A stretch of 64,000 bases of DNA from Papio anubis (lineage: Eukaryota > Chordata > Mammalia > Primates > Cercopithecidae), in the NCBI RefSeq assembly GCF_008728515.1, contig NC_044983.1, forward strand, positions 127,281,139-127,345,138, written 5' to 3'. Each line of letters opens with the position of its first letter. Position 1 is the first letter of the stretch. A model generated the notes under the pieces. The model was not told where the DNA came from. It was given only the letters and a program-made list of their open reading frames with translations, and did not search any database. Shown piece by piece: positions 24,601-33,062 of this stretch. Both the position numbers and the translations under genes were made by a program.

Positions 24601-27600
24601 GTTGATTTGTTTTTAACATCGAGACTAGGAAAGGGAGAAAAAGACAACCCTTACATTAAATTCTAATAGGTAAAACAGATCAAACCAAAATGTTAAAGCA
24701 TTGTGTACTTAATCAGCTTAATAGTCACAATTACACTTTGTCTCTTAAATTACATTGCTATTATTATATATAGATTCTTAGAAAATAATCCGTTCTTAAC
24801 ATTTTTTTCTTTTTTGCAGGCAAATTTGCTTCATGATAGACTTGCTCAAATATTGGAACTCACCATACGGTAAGAGTTTTGTTACCACAGTAGCAATAAC
24901 ACACATATGCAAATAGAAACTGTCGGACCCCTATGAATTTGTGGTTCATTATGTTTAAGTTATGATGTTAAAGTAATGCTTTGCATTTAGGATTAACATA
25001 AGATCATATAGGTGATCCTTTGCTTAATAGTGATTCTGTTTTTTAGGCAGAGTCTGATACCCTTTCTTGACTAGTTGTCCTCTAGCTTTTTAGCTGCTTT
25101 TTTAGATTATTCATTCCTTCCTGATGATCTCATAAGGACATCTGGGTAATTTGAAAGACCCATATTCTAATATTATGCTTAATTAGGAAATTGCTCATAT
25201 TGAATCGTTTTGTCCTGCAGAAACTGCATTTTAATATGTCAGCCTCATGGTTCTTTTCAGGGCGGTAATAAGTCTACCTATGCAGATAGCTCGTTTGAAT
25301 TATTGAACTTTCCTTTAGCTTTTTTACATCATATTCATTTCAGTTCTGTTGTGAATTATTGTGCTCTTTGATTATCCTATGTCTGTACATTAGTAAGAAA
25401 TGTAGCACCTGAAGGAAGGAGAGGCAGTATGGAAACCTGCTTTTGTGAGAGGCGGCCAGTAGATATGTCTATGCTTCTGGAAATTTTTTCTGTATCTGCC
25501 ATATCTTTTATATTTTTAGCTTGATTAAGTAAGTCTGTTTTGCTTCAACCCTGTATTATATTAATATTAGATAGGTAAATGCTCTAGGCAACTTGCTTTT
25601 TTATTTCAGCCTTTTTTCTGCTTTGATAAGCAAGGCACATTTTTGTCATTATATATCTTACTCTAGACATTTCCCTGCCATACCTGCTACACTCTTTAAG
25701 TTGAGAATCACTCATTTACAAAATTTAAGAACAGAAAATTACAATAAAATATTCAACATGTGCTAGAAAAGGGGTCCCCAACCCTTAGTCCAGAGACCTG
25801 TACTGGCCCATGGCCTGTTAGGAACCAAGCTCCACAGCAGGAGGTGAGCGGCGAGCAAGCGAACATTACTGTCTGAGCTCCGCTTCCTGTCAGATCAGTG
25901 CGGCATTAGATTCTTACAGGAGTGGGAACCCTATTGTGAACTACTGCTCATGCAGGGGATCCCATTAGATTCCTTATGGGAATCTAATGCCTGATGATCT
26001 GAGGTGGAACAGTTTCATCCTGAAATCATCCCCCCAGTCCCCATCCGTGGAGAAATTGTCTTCCACAAAAGTGGTCCCTGGTGCCAAAAAGGTCGGGGAC
26101 TATTGTGCTAGACTTAGGATTCAATTAAAATTGCTGGGTATGGGCATTTACTTCTTTGATGACTAAATTTCAAACTTTTAGTAGTAAATGTCTGCTGTGT
26201 ACTTGATCTTATGCTACATGGTTTATATCTGTTATTTCTGCTAATCCTCACCATAGCCCTGAAAGGTAGGTAGACACTATTTTGTTCATTTTTCAGGTGA
26301 AGACACCAAGGCTTAGAGAAAAGTAAAATAACTTGCTGAAGGTCATACAGCTAGCGAGTGACAAAGTCAAAATTCAAATCCATAACTGATGTTCTTAAAA
26401 GGCATGTTGCTAGAGATCACCATATTACATGTAGTCAAACTAAGATAATTATATGAATTTAATATTTTAGAGTATTATAACTAATTCTGTTTCATTGGTA
26501 CCACAGCTACTGCTAATACTTACATTCATTGAAAAGTTACTACTAATAATTAACATTTTTAAGCACCTGTGTTGTTCTAAGCACTGTGCTAAATGTATTA
26601 TTTTATTTAATATCTGCAACAGACCCTAACAAACAGATAGTGATTATTCTCATTTTACATGTTTATAAACAGATACATGGAAGTTAGGTAACTTATACAG
26701 GGTCACCTATTTAGGAAGCAGTAGCTCTGGAACAGCTTTATGGAGAAACTAAACAGACTTTATAGAAATGCGTCTTCAGAGTTTTCAGGTCCTGTCTGAT
26801 ACATTTCCTCTGGTTAATTTGCCTCACCCTAACCATCAGACAGTGGAAAGAGTTTGTATTCTCCATAAAAGAAACAGAACACACAATATTATACTTCACT
26901 CCCACTGTTCTTTCATTTACATTTTAACCATACCTGAGTATGGTTAAAAAAAACAAGAAAGGCAAAGAAGCTGTAAAATACAGTGAGAATAAGCAGCCTC
27001 ACAGATAACCCAGTTATTAGAATTAGTAGAAAAGGCCCTTAGAACACCACACACCCACACCTCCCACCAGACCCCACACACACATGTCAAAGAATTTAAA
27101 GGACAAGATACATATAGTTTGGAAAGAAATGTGTGTGACACTGCTTATTCTCACGATACTTTCCTGTTTCTTTGCATTATAATTGCAAATTTTAATGTTC
27201 CTCTTATAAGAGTACTAAAACATAACCAACAAGAAGACAAAAATGCAGAAAGGATATAAGATTTGAACCATTTCAGTCAACTTAAGTGGCCTTTAAAAAA
27301 CACTATGCTAGGCAAATACAGAATATAGTTTCTTTTGAAGTGTACATACAACATTCACAAAATAGAAAAATGTGGGACTATAACAAATGTAAGTAAATGT
27401 CAGGAAACTGACATGTTAAGACATCATGTTGAGTATGTTCTCTTGCCACAAAAAAAAATATGTAATTCATTAACACATATCTAGAAAAATTTCAAATGTC
27501 TGGAAATTAAAAGACACCCATATCTTAAAGAAGAAATGAAAGGAGGAATTAGAAAACATTTTAAACTGAAAATACCTATCAAAGTTTTGTAAGATGAAGC

Positions 27601-30600
27601 TAAAATCTTGCTCAGGAACAATTTTATATCTTTAGATGCTTTTGCTTGCAAAGAAGAGAGATCTGAAAGTAGTGAATGACTTTTGGTAAGACATTAGAGA
27701 AAGAAGAACAATGTAAGCTAAACTAAGTATATCAGAAGTCAGTGAAACAGAAAATAGGCAATAAGACAACAAGAAATATTAACAAACGTAAAAGTTTGTT
27801 CTTTGAAACAGTTGATAAAATTGGTAAACCTCTAGTCAGTGTTAAGGAAGAAAAAGAGAGAAAACACAGATTATCAATATTACAAATAAAAAAGAATTAT
27901 AATAAAGGAATGTGATAAAACAATTTTATGACAATAAATTCAACAATTTAGATGAAATGGGCAAAAATCATTGAAAGTCAAAACTAACTAAAATTGACAC
28001 AAAAAGTAGTAAAACATCCAAATAACCCTCTAACTGTTGAAATAGATTTGAAATTTAAAAGCATCCTACAAGAAAATGCATTTAACTTCACTGCTTACTT
28101 TTATCATACATTTAGGTAAGAAATAATACCAGTTTCATATATATTCAGGAAACAAAGGAGGTAGAAACATTTTCTAACTCATGAGGCCAGCATAACTTCA
28201 ACATAAAATGAGACAAAGATAAAAACCACAATGAGATACCATCTCACACAAGTTAAAATGGTAATCATTAAAAAGTCAGGAAACAACAGGTGCTGGAGAG
28301 GATGTGGAGAAATAGGAACACTTTTACACTGTTGGTGGGACTGTAAACTAGTTCAACCATTGTGGAAAACAGTATGGTGATTCCTCAAGGATCTAGAACT
28401 AGAAATACCATTTGACGCAGCCATCCCATTACTGAGTATATACCCAAAGGATTATAAATCATGCTGCTATAAAGACACATGCACATGTGTGTTTATTGCA
28501 GCACTGTTCACAATAGCAAAGACTTGGAATTAACCCAAATGTCCATCAGTGACAGACTGGATTAAGAAAATGTGGCACATATACACCATGGAATACTATG
28601 CAGCCATAAAAAAGGATGAGTTCGTGTCCTTTGTAGGGACATGGATGCAGCAGGAAACCATCATCCTCAGCAAACTATCACAAGAACAGAAAACCAAACA
28701 CCGCATGTTCTCACTCATAGGTGGGAATTGGACAATGAGATCACTTGGACACAGGAAGGGGAACATCACACACTGGGGCCTATTGTGGGGAAGGGGGAGA
28801 GGGGAGGGATAGCATCAGGAGATATACCTAATGTAAATGACGAGTTAATGGGTGCAGCACACCAACATGGCACATGTATACATATGTAACAAACCTGCAC
28901 GTTGTGCACATGTACCCTAGAACATGAAGTATAATAATTTTAAAAAAAAAATTATAGACAAGTACCCCTCTTGAATATAGTCATAGAAATCTTTATCAAA
29001 ATGTTAGCAAATGTATAAAACTGATGATATGGCCTAAATAAATGGGGTTACTATGAGGAAAGCAAGATCAGTTTTACATTAGAAAGTTGATCAGTCAGCA
29101 AAATTCACCACATTAATTAAGAGAGTAAAGTTGCATGATCACACCAGTAGCAGAAAAAAAAGCATTTGAAAAAGCTCAATGTTCATTTAAGACAAAAATT
29201 ATCAGAAAATTTGGAATAGAAGGGAACTTAATCTGATAAAGAGTAATTACAAAAAATCTATTGCTGGTGTTATATATAATGATGAAAGTCTGATGCCTTT
29301 CACCTAAAACTGGGTCAAGGATGTCTACTCTCACTATGTCAACATTGTATTGGAAATCTTAGGTAAGTAAAGTGAAAAAAATGAAAAATATAAAGATGAG
29401 AAAGGAAGAAATGAAACTATCTTTTCACAGATGACATGGTTGTATATGTGGAAAATCTTAAGTAATCAAGACCAAAAAAAAAAAAAACCTACTAGAGTTA
29501 TTACATGAATTAAATGAATTTTAGTAAGGTCACAGGATTCAAGGTATTCAAGGTCAGTATTCAAAATTCAGTTGTATATCTATATGTTAACAACAAACAA
29601 TTGCAAGAGTAAATTTTTAAACATAGCATTAAAAAAATATTTAGCCATAATTTAACAGTATGTAAGATTTCTGTTATGAATGTAAAATATGAATGAGAGA
29701 AATTAAAGAATACCTAAATGAAGGAGAGATATACCATGTTCATGGACTGAAGGATTAAATATTGTTTATATGCTGTTTCTTTCAAGTTGATCTGTAGCTT
29801 CAATAAAATGTCAATCAAAACCCCAACAGACTTTTTTTTTTTTTGTAAAAACGTGTAAATTGATTTTAAGATTCAGATGAAAGTACAAAGGACCTGGAGT
29901 AGCTAACTGTTTTGAAAAGGAAAAATAAAGTTGAAGAATTTACGTTGCCTAATTTCAATACTTGATTTATAAAGCCAAAGAAGTCAAGACATTATTGATA
30001 CAAGAGTACACAAAGAGATCAAGATAACAGAATAGAGAGTCCTATCAAAAACTTAAGTGATTTTTGATAAAGGAATCAAAACAATTTAATGAGGAAAAGA
30101 AAATATTTTAAACAAATGTCCTGGAACCACTAGATAACCTCAGAGAAAAATACTAATCTCAATCCCTACCTTCCACTGAACATAAACATTAATTATTAAG
30201 TTGGGTAATCAATGTCTATGTAAAATCTAACACCAAAACTTCTAAAACAAAACATAGGAAAGAGTCCTTTCAGTCTTAAAATGAGCAAAAAGATTTCTTA
30301 GGACACACAGAGTACTAAACAAAATTGGTAAATTGGTCTTCATGTAAATTAAAAACTTACCCTTAAAAGACTCCAGTAAGAATATGAAAAGGCAGACCAC
30401 AAACTGAGAAAATACAGTATACACAGTACCGATATCTGATAAAGAACCCCTACAACTGAAAAATAAAGACAATTTTCAAAATGGCCAAGACAGTAGACAT
30501 TTTACAAAAGGAATGTTTGAATCGCCAATAAGCATGTGTAAAAGTGTTTAAAATCATTAGTTAACAAGGAAATGCAAATTTAAATAGCAAGATACGATTT

Positions 30601-33062
30601 TGTGCCCATTAAAATGACAGAACTGAGTATATTCACAAAAAGACATGTGAATGTTTATGACAGCTTTATTCATAGTTGCCGAATGTCCATTATCACGAGA
30701 ACAGACAAATGATGATAATATAATGAAATACTATTCAGCAATAAAAAGGAACACAATTTTTGGGATAAATCCAAAAAACATATTAAGTAACAGGAATCAG
30801 ACATAAAAAGACAGTTTGTTGGACTGTTCATAGCGCCTGTATAGACCATTTACATGAAGGTTAAGAACAAGCACCACTAATCTTCAGTGATGGAGATCAG
30901 AACATAGTTGTTGCATGAGGATGTATGTGTATGGGTATGTCAGAGTGGGGAGAAATTGACTAGTTAGGGACGTGAAACATTTTCGGGGTGATTGAAAGTG
31001 TTCAGTATCTCTTGAACCCGGGAGGAGGAGGTTGTAGTGAGCCAAGATCACACCATTGCAATCCAGCCTGGGTGGCAAGAGTAAAACTCCATCTCAAAAA
31101 AAAAGAAAGTGTTCATTATCTCTATTGGACTATGATTTACATGGGTGTGATTTACATGAGTGTATACATTTGTCAATTTTTGTCAAACAGTACACTTAAG
31201 ATCAGTGTATTTCACTCTGTGAAAATTATCCCTTAATAAAAAATTTAAGTGTATTATAAATCTGGAGCAATTCCAAAATTATTAGTTACCAAAAATAGAT
31301 ATATCAGGAAAATAGAAGAAAACCAACTGAATAACTTAACAATTGAGGATAATTTACAGTTAAAAATAATTATATGAAATTAATATCTGTGCATTTATTA
31401 AAATGAAAACATTCTTAACCATGAACTAATAAATTCAAAGAACTATATAAGACTTAAATGAAGAAACTATATATCTCTGAAATATGCTTAAGAATATTTG
31501 TACAAATGAAAACATCTTATTCTTGAATAGGAAGTTGATATAGACATCAGTTTTCTGTAGATTGAGCTATCATTTTAGTAAGATAATTTTTTTTAAGTAT
31601 TTGAACAAATGATGCTAAGGGCAATGTGAAATAATCCACATGCAAGAGCAGTCAGGAAAATGCTGTAGAAAGAAACAAGGGAGCATTTGCCTTGCTTGGT
31701 AGAAAAACATATGACAGATCTTTGGTACTTACATCAGATTGGACCTGCAATGGGTAAGTGGAAGAGAGGAAAATTCAAGTATAGAAGGTATCTGTGGTAA
31801 AGATAAGATTTCAGATTTTCAAGGAAAAGAGCAACTGTTGAGTTAATCTCGTTTGGACAACTGCTAAACACTACTGACCAGTGAGGCAGGGTTGGGGGAA
31901 GATTTCCACTTCACTGCTTTTACCAAAATAGACAACTTCACTCATTGTTTAGAAAAATACATAAAAACAGTAGAATTAATACAGCAGTATTTCTTGTAGT
32001 CTTGACATAGAGGGAACGCTGTTCTTAGCATAACTCAAAAACTAAAAATTACAAGGAAATAATTGATTTTCTGGTAAGGTTTTCAAGCATTTGGCAACAA
32101 AAAAAATTGAGAAATAATGAATTAGAGGAAAGCATTTGTATCATATGACAAAAGGTTAGTTTCCTAAATTGATAAGAGAAAAATATCTGAGTAGGATTAG
32201 AGGCAGTTTACATTTTCAAAGAAACCTAAAATGGATACTACAAAGATACTTGCCATTAATAGTAACATAAAAATTAAAAATGAAAATAAGAAAGAATTAC
32301 CTCCTGCCTCTCAGATTGGCAAAGCTGTTTTAAAAAGACTGACTATATCTAATATTTGTAACAGTGTAAAAGGTACACTGAAAAGCTGAAAGTGTAAATT
32401 GCTGGTATTCCGGCAATATGTATGTACCAAAGTCAAAATTTTGAATACACTTCGATGCAGAAATTCTGCTCATAAGACTATAAACCAAGGAGACAATCAG
32501 TCAGAATAAAATTATGTATGTGTAAGAACAGACTTGTTAACATTATTATGATGAAAAAATGAAAATGAACCTGCATTTGTTCTCTGGATTAAATCAAGTA
32601 TGATATATCTGTATAATGAAATACCATGCTATCATCAAAAACATAATATCTGTATACATGAAATGATTTTTTACTAATGAAACAAGGCAGCTTACAAGAA
32701 TGGGTAGAGTATAATCGCATTTAAAATTGTATATACATATTTTCCAAGGAAAATGTCTGCTTTAGACTTAAAAACAGTTTGACACTACTGTGGTCTGTTT
32801 CCCATGCAGCCTTGTAGTTGGCCAGTAACTACAATGTCATTGATCTCTGCATTTGAGGAGTCTGACTTTGATATTTGCAGATAGTAGACAGAATACTCGG
32901 TGACACGAACAGCTTGTGAGTACACCTCCTGACCATGTTCTTTTGTTCTTTTACAGTCCTCCTCCCAGTCCATCAGGAACACTGACCATTACTTCTGGGC
33001 ATGCCCAATACCAATCTGTCCCAGTCTATGAGATGAAGTTTCCAGATCTTTGTGTGTACTGA
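490..33062 (+). CDS. EFR3A: EFR3A, C-terminal half: 11 exons of the PI4KIIIalpha membrane adaptor
   Basis: Joined exons: 490-662, 986-1061, 6097-6258, 6906-7037, 8165-8232, 9519-9646, 18267-18358, 23335-23383, 24194-24297, 24820-24869, 32957-33062. The sum is 1140 nt, 379 residues plus TGA, with every junction GT/AG and in phase. The product matches recalled human EFR3A (821 aa) from about residue 443 to the end FPDLCVY. EFR3A is a palmitoylated inner-leaflet plasma-membrane protein that anchors the PI4KIIIalpha-TTC7-FAM126 complex and so supports membrane PI4P synthesis. The N-terminal cysteines and the first part of the HEAT/armadillo-like rod lie left of the window. This half holds the rest of the helical rod, then a charged, serine-rich tail. 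Introns range from 216 to 8620 bases. No frameshift or premature stop is seen, so the gene looks intact. Confidence 0.95.
986..1061 (+). CDS. EFR3A: EFR3A exon, about residues 500-525
   Basis: The exon has 76 bases after an acceptor ending tctctag and ends at the donor aag|gtaaga. It completes the split Arg and encodes IIPDVADLKIKREKICRQ through TSFMKK. It is lysine and arginine rich and charged. It is too short to appear as an open frame of its own and was found by homology and phase. Confidence 0.95.
2025..2329 (+). mobile_element. AluY-like, full length
   Basis: The element starts ggccgggcatggtggc and ends in a run of more than 20 A. The right arm carries ggagaatggcgtgaa, typical of the Y lineage. 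The flanks ttaaggagg (left) and ttaagtgagg (right) resemble an eroded target-site duplication. Confidence 0.92.
2474..3073 (-). mobile_element. L1 3'-end fragment (L1MA-like), antisense
   Basis: The plus strand reads the reverse complement of an L1 3' UTR and ORF2 tail, including the phrases for 'tatagtcaccctgctgtgc' and 'tccattcatctgttgatgg'. The subfamily is inferred from recalled consensus. The TA/CA microsatellite at 2977-3022 sits where the L1 has its usual gtgtatatata stretch and has grown from it. Confidence 0.85.
2977..3022. repeat. (TA)n(CA)n microsatellite
   Basis: About nine TA units run directly into about twelve CA units. The repeat lies inside the minus-strand L1 fragment and is probably length-polymorphic. 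Confidence 0.95.
4020..4600 (-). mobile_element. Old L1 fragment, antisense
   Basis: Diverged reverse-complement L1 ORF2 text is visible, for example around ttaatagtattccatgatatgaatatacc (4319-4347) and the following region on 'gaattgctgagtaatagg'. Edges are approximate and the subfamily was not determined. A 134-codon open frame on the plus strand here is antisense to the L1 and is not a gene. Confidence 0.65.
6097..6258 (+). CDS. EFR3A: EFR3A exon, about residues 526-579
   Basis: Exactly 54 codons in phase 0, between an acceptor ending tcctcag and the donor cag|gtatgc. It encodes NGQQLYRHIYLGCKEEDNVQ through LIRLAIALQ. Amphipathic helices (LALITIELANEEVVIDLIRL) fit the HEAT-like rod. The translated frame runs on past the donor into intron. 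Confidence 0.96.
6639..6682. repeat. (CG)n(TG)n alternating purine-pyrimidine tract
   Basis: The tract is cac(gc)n followed by about 16 TG units, 44 bases of strict purine-pyrimidine alternation. Such sequence can adopt left-handed Z-DNA. It lies 224 bases upstream of the EFR3A exon at 6906. Confidence 0.95.
6906..7037 (+). CDS. EFR3A: EFR3A exon, about residues 580-623
   Basis: Exactly 44 codons in phase 0, between an acceptor ending cattaaag and the donor aag|gtaaat. It encodes DSAIINEDNLPMFHRCGIM through FCQHVSK. The hydrophobic helix ALVAAYLNFVSQMIAV continues the rod. The upstream pyrimidine tract is weak but the protein match is exact. Confidence 0.96.
7038..8164 (+). other. EFR3A intron, no recognisable repeat
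   Basis: AT-rich unique-looking sequence. I see no transposon, RNA gene or open frame of note. Confidence 0.6.
8165..8232 (+). CDS. EFR3A: EFR3A exon, about residues 624-646
   Basis: The exon has 68 bases between an acceptor ending tttttag and the donor at|gtatgt. It encodes VIEIRTMEAPYFLPEHIF then RDKC, with the Met codon split after two bases. Too short for an open-frame search. Confidence 0.95.
8472..8772 (+). mobile_element. AluS-like, full length
   Basis: Starts ggccgggcgcagtggc and ends in an A-run. The text gtcaggagttttaggccagc and catggtgaaaccc is AluS-like. It lies in the EFR3A intron between 8233 and 9518. Confidence 0.93.
9519..9646 (+). CDS. EFR3A: EFR3A exon, about residues 646-689
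   Basis: The exon has 128 bases between an acceptor ending cttggcag and the donor acag|gtaaga. It completes the split Met and encodes LPKSLEKHEKDLYFLTNK through VPYVPQVT; the next Asp codon is split after one base. This is where the rod gives way to the less structured tail. Confidence 0.96.
9647..11304 (+). other. EFR3A intron, proximal part, no clear feature
   Basis: AT-rich sequence without a recognisable transposon. A short stretch at 10625-10675 (LFPSSKKPLKPRHKHK-like in one frame, followed by gtaaat) looks slightly exon-like. I do not call it, because recalled EFR3A has no such segment. Confidence 0.5.
11305..11475 (-). mobile_element. MIR element, antisense
   Basis: Reverse-complement MIR text is visible: gcactgtgtgctaggcactg, attcattttcttatgtaat and acaaatgaggatagtgaggc. 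Edges are approximate. Confidence 0.85.
11985..12853 (+). repeat. Old interspersed repeat, family not named, left part
   Basis: The order of phrases is that of a long, old mammalian repeat I recognise but cannot name. They include 'gtgccagctgctgtgcaagc', 'ctctaagctgagcttgaaac', 'gaggataacatgatcagag' and 'tccaggtttctggcttgg'. It is interrupted at 12859 by a solo LTR and seems to continue at 13222-13480. Related text recurs at 21640-21900, 38405-38560 and 40370-40550. The open frames here are chance. Confidence 0.5.
12859..13216 (-). mobile_element. Solo MaLR LTR (MST-type), minus strand
   Basis: A 358-base LTR begins TG and ends CA. The five bases gctgg stand immediately on both sides (12854-12858 and 13217-13221), a perfect target-site duplication. 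The text (tattagtctgttttcacgct, aatttacaaaagaaagagg, aaaccatatca) matches the reverse complement of MST/THE1-like LTRs. No internal sequence is present, so LTR-LTR recombination left a solo copy. Confidence 0.92.
13222..14851 (+). other. EFR3A intron, old repeat remnants
   Basis: The first 250 bases continue the old repeat split by the LTR at 12859. The stretch 14490-14800 also has wording of the same family (cttgaaagataagaatc, gggagttatgtggttagtg). The rest, including 13800-14450, shows nothing I can name. Confidence 0.45.
14852..15058 (+). mobile_element. MER20-like hAT DNA transposon
   Basis: About 207 bases show ggttctcagctaagggtgaa, ttagttgtcacaactggg, ggcatctagtgcgtagaag and aaaatgtccatagtg, in the order of the MER20 consensus. 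The 15 to 20 percent divergence fits an old mammalian copy. Confidence 0.88.
15481..15627 (+). mobile_element. AluJ-like, left part, split by an L1
   Basis: Starts ggctgggcacagtggctcac and runs through the left arm to aaatttagccgg. The right arm resumes at 15957 after an L1 insertion. The two halves together make one old Alu copy (15481-16122). Confidence 0.88.
15628..15956. mobile_element. Young L1 3' fragment with 5' inversion, inserted in an Alu
   Basis: Bases 15628 to about 15685 read as antisense L1 ORF2 (gattccatgtctttgctgtt). From about 15686 to 15956 the text is sense L1 3' end (cacatgttctcacttgtaag, tgtacccctgaacttaaaag, A-run). The strand switch is the mark of twin priming during target-primed reverse transcription. 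Similar Alu text on both sides (aaaaaatttagccgg, aaaaaattaaccggg) fits the target-site duplication. Confidence 0.9.
15957..16122 (+). mobile_element. AluJ-like, right part
   Basis: Starts ccgggcatggtggcacgtgc and runs to the degenerate A-rich tail aggaagaaaaaga. It completes the Alu whose left arm is at 15481. Confidence 0.88.
16123..18266 (+). other. EFR3A intron, distal part
   Basis: No transposon I can name with confidence. 16690-16830 has wording of an old repeat ('cacctactgggtgccacc'). An open frame of 114 codons at 16721-17065 is the longest here; it matches no protein I recognise and is most likely chance. See the findings. Confidence 0.45.
18267..18358 (+). CDS. EFR3A: EFR3A exon, about residues 689-719
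   Basis: The exon has 92 bases between an acceptor ending tatttcag and the donor gtg|gtaagt. It completes the split Asp and encodes EDRLSRRKSIVDTVSIQV, then DILSNNVPSDDV. The basic RRKS stretch followed by serines looks like a phosphorylation-type site (inference). Confidence 0.96.
20462..20648 (+). repeat. Local duplication, copy 1
   Basis: About 187 bases match 22634-22813 in the same orientation, with long shared words: ctaaaaatgtgct, cataaaatgtatt, acatatctcaaagcaagag and attgactttagag. Divergence is roughly 20 percent by eye. It ends where the TATA/ATGCAT repeat begins. It could be a local duplication or two copies of one unnamed interspersed repeat. Confidence 0.75.
20649..20785. repeat. 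Imperfect (ATATGCAT)n alternating repeat
   Basis: Some 135 bases of purine-pyrimidine alternation mix TATA, GCATAC and ATGCAT units, with many short palindromes that could form hairpins. A 94-codon minus-strand frame of Tyr/Ile/Met/His repeats is produced by the repeat and is not a gene. Confidence 0.93.
20786..22633 (+). other. EFR3A intron between the two duplicated blocks
   Basis: 21640-21900 resembles the unnamed old repeat of 11985-12853 (agagactggaggtagaggca, ggagatccttgtaatagtcc). An A-rich tract lies at 21966-21993. The rest shows nothing recognisable. Confidence 0.45.
22634..22813 (+). repeat. Local duplication, copy 2
   Basis: Second copy of the block at 20462-20648, same orientation, about 2.2 kb downstream. 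It has small insertions such as a longer T-run after gtattttt. Outer flanks of the two copies do not match. Confidence 0.75.
23335..23383 (+). CDS. EFR3A: EFR3A small exon, about residues 720-736
   Basis: The 49-base exon lies between an acceptor ending tctctag and the donor attg|gtgaga. It encodes VSNTEEITFEALKKAI; the next Asp codon is split after one base. Its length is not a multiple of three, so skipping it would shift the frame. Confidence 0.95.
23980..24010. repeat. (TTTTG)n microsatellite
   Basis: About five to six TTTTG units, 180 bases upstream of the next EFR3A exon. Confidence 0.92.
24194..24297 (+). CDS. EFR3A: EFR3A exon, about residues 736-770
   Basis: The exon has 104 bases between an acceptor ending tatatag and the donor aaa|gtaagt. 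It completes the split Asp and encodes TSGMEEQEKEKRRLVIEK, then FQKAPFEEIAAQCESK. It is a highly charged, probably helical segment. It ends in phase 0. Confidence 0.96.
24820..24869 (+). CDS. EFR3A: EFR3A exon, about residues 771-787
   Basis: The 50-base exon follows a strong pyrimidine tract (ttcttttttgcag) and ends at the donor cg|gtaaga. It encodes ANLLHDRLAQILELTI with the Arg codon split after two bases. The segment looks like one amphipathic helix. Confidence 0.95.
25768..26104 (-). mobile_element. MER1-type hAT-Charlie element with 8-bp target duplication
   Basis: The 337-base element has inverted ends (ggggtccccaaccc ... ggtcggggactatt) and internal text gcaggaggtgagcggcgagc and gatgatctgaggtggaacag, typical of MER1. 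The eight bases gtgctaga stand on both sides (25760-25767 and 26105-26112), the duplication length expected for hAT transposition. The orientation is tentative. Confidence 0.92.
26175..26400 (-). mobile_element. MIR element, antisense
   Basis: Reverse-complement MIR wording: ctgctaatcctcaccatagc, ttttcaggtgaagacacc, ggtcatacagctagcgagtg. Confidence 0.82.
26550..26730 (-). mobile_element. MIR element, antisense, second copy
   Basis: Wording: taagcactgtgctaaatg, attattttatttaatatctg, tctcattttacatgttt. It lies close behind the MIR at 26175. Confidence 0.78.
28204..28951 (+). mobile_element. Young L1 (L1PA-type), 5' truncated, nested in the old L1
   Basis: The 748-base copy begins aaaaaccacaatgagatacc and ends in an A-run. 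The frame at 28549-28812 encodes the ORF2 C-terminus (WHIYTMEYYAAIKKDEF, FSLIGGN). The usual stop just after IGGN is TGG here, so the frame runs on into the 3' UTR. Too truncated to be active. Confidence 0.92.
31011..31104 (+). mobile_element. 5'-truncated Alu with target duplication
   Basis: Only the last part of the right arm is present (cttgaacccgggaggagg to the A-run). The 17-base direct repeats gaaagtgttca(g/t)tatct at 30994-31010 and 31105-31121 mark a target-primed insertion of a truncated copy into the old L1 tail. Confidence 0.93.
31246..32956 (+). other. EFR3A last intron, distal part
   Basis: About 32290-32740 reads like an L1ME-type ORF2 tail on the plus strand (agattggcaaagctg, gcagaaattctgctcat), with low certainty. 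31250-32280 shows nothing I can name. Confidence 0.5.
32957..33062 (+). CDS. EFR3A: EFR3A terminal coding exon, about residues 787-821
   Basis: The acceptor ttcttttacag at 32946-32956 is strong. The exon completes the split Arg and encodes PPPSPSGTLTITSGHAQ, then YQSVPVYEMKFPDLCVY and TGA at 33060-33062. The last residues are a conserved EFR3 C-terminal signature. The proline-serine stretch suggests a flexible tail. Confidence 0.97.

Larger units (their letters stand above)
27200..31245 (+). mobile_element. Old L1 (L1M-type) ORF2 to 3' end, host of nested insertions
   Basis: Diverged L1 ORF2 text runs in order from about 27200 to about 30830, with an old 3' end to about 31245. Characteristic pieces are ctaactcatgaggccagcat (28175) continuing at gacaagtacccctcttgaa (28957). 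Between them sits a younger L1 (28204-28951). A truncated Alu lies at 31011-31104. The frame is broken many times. Confidence 0.8.
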
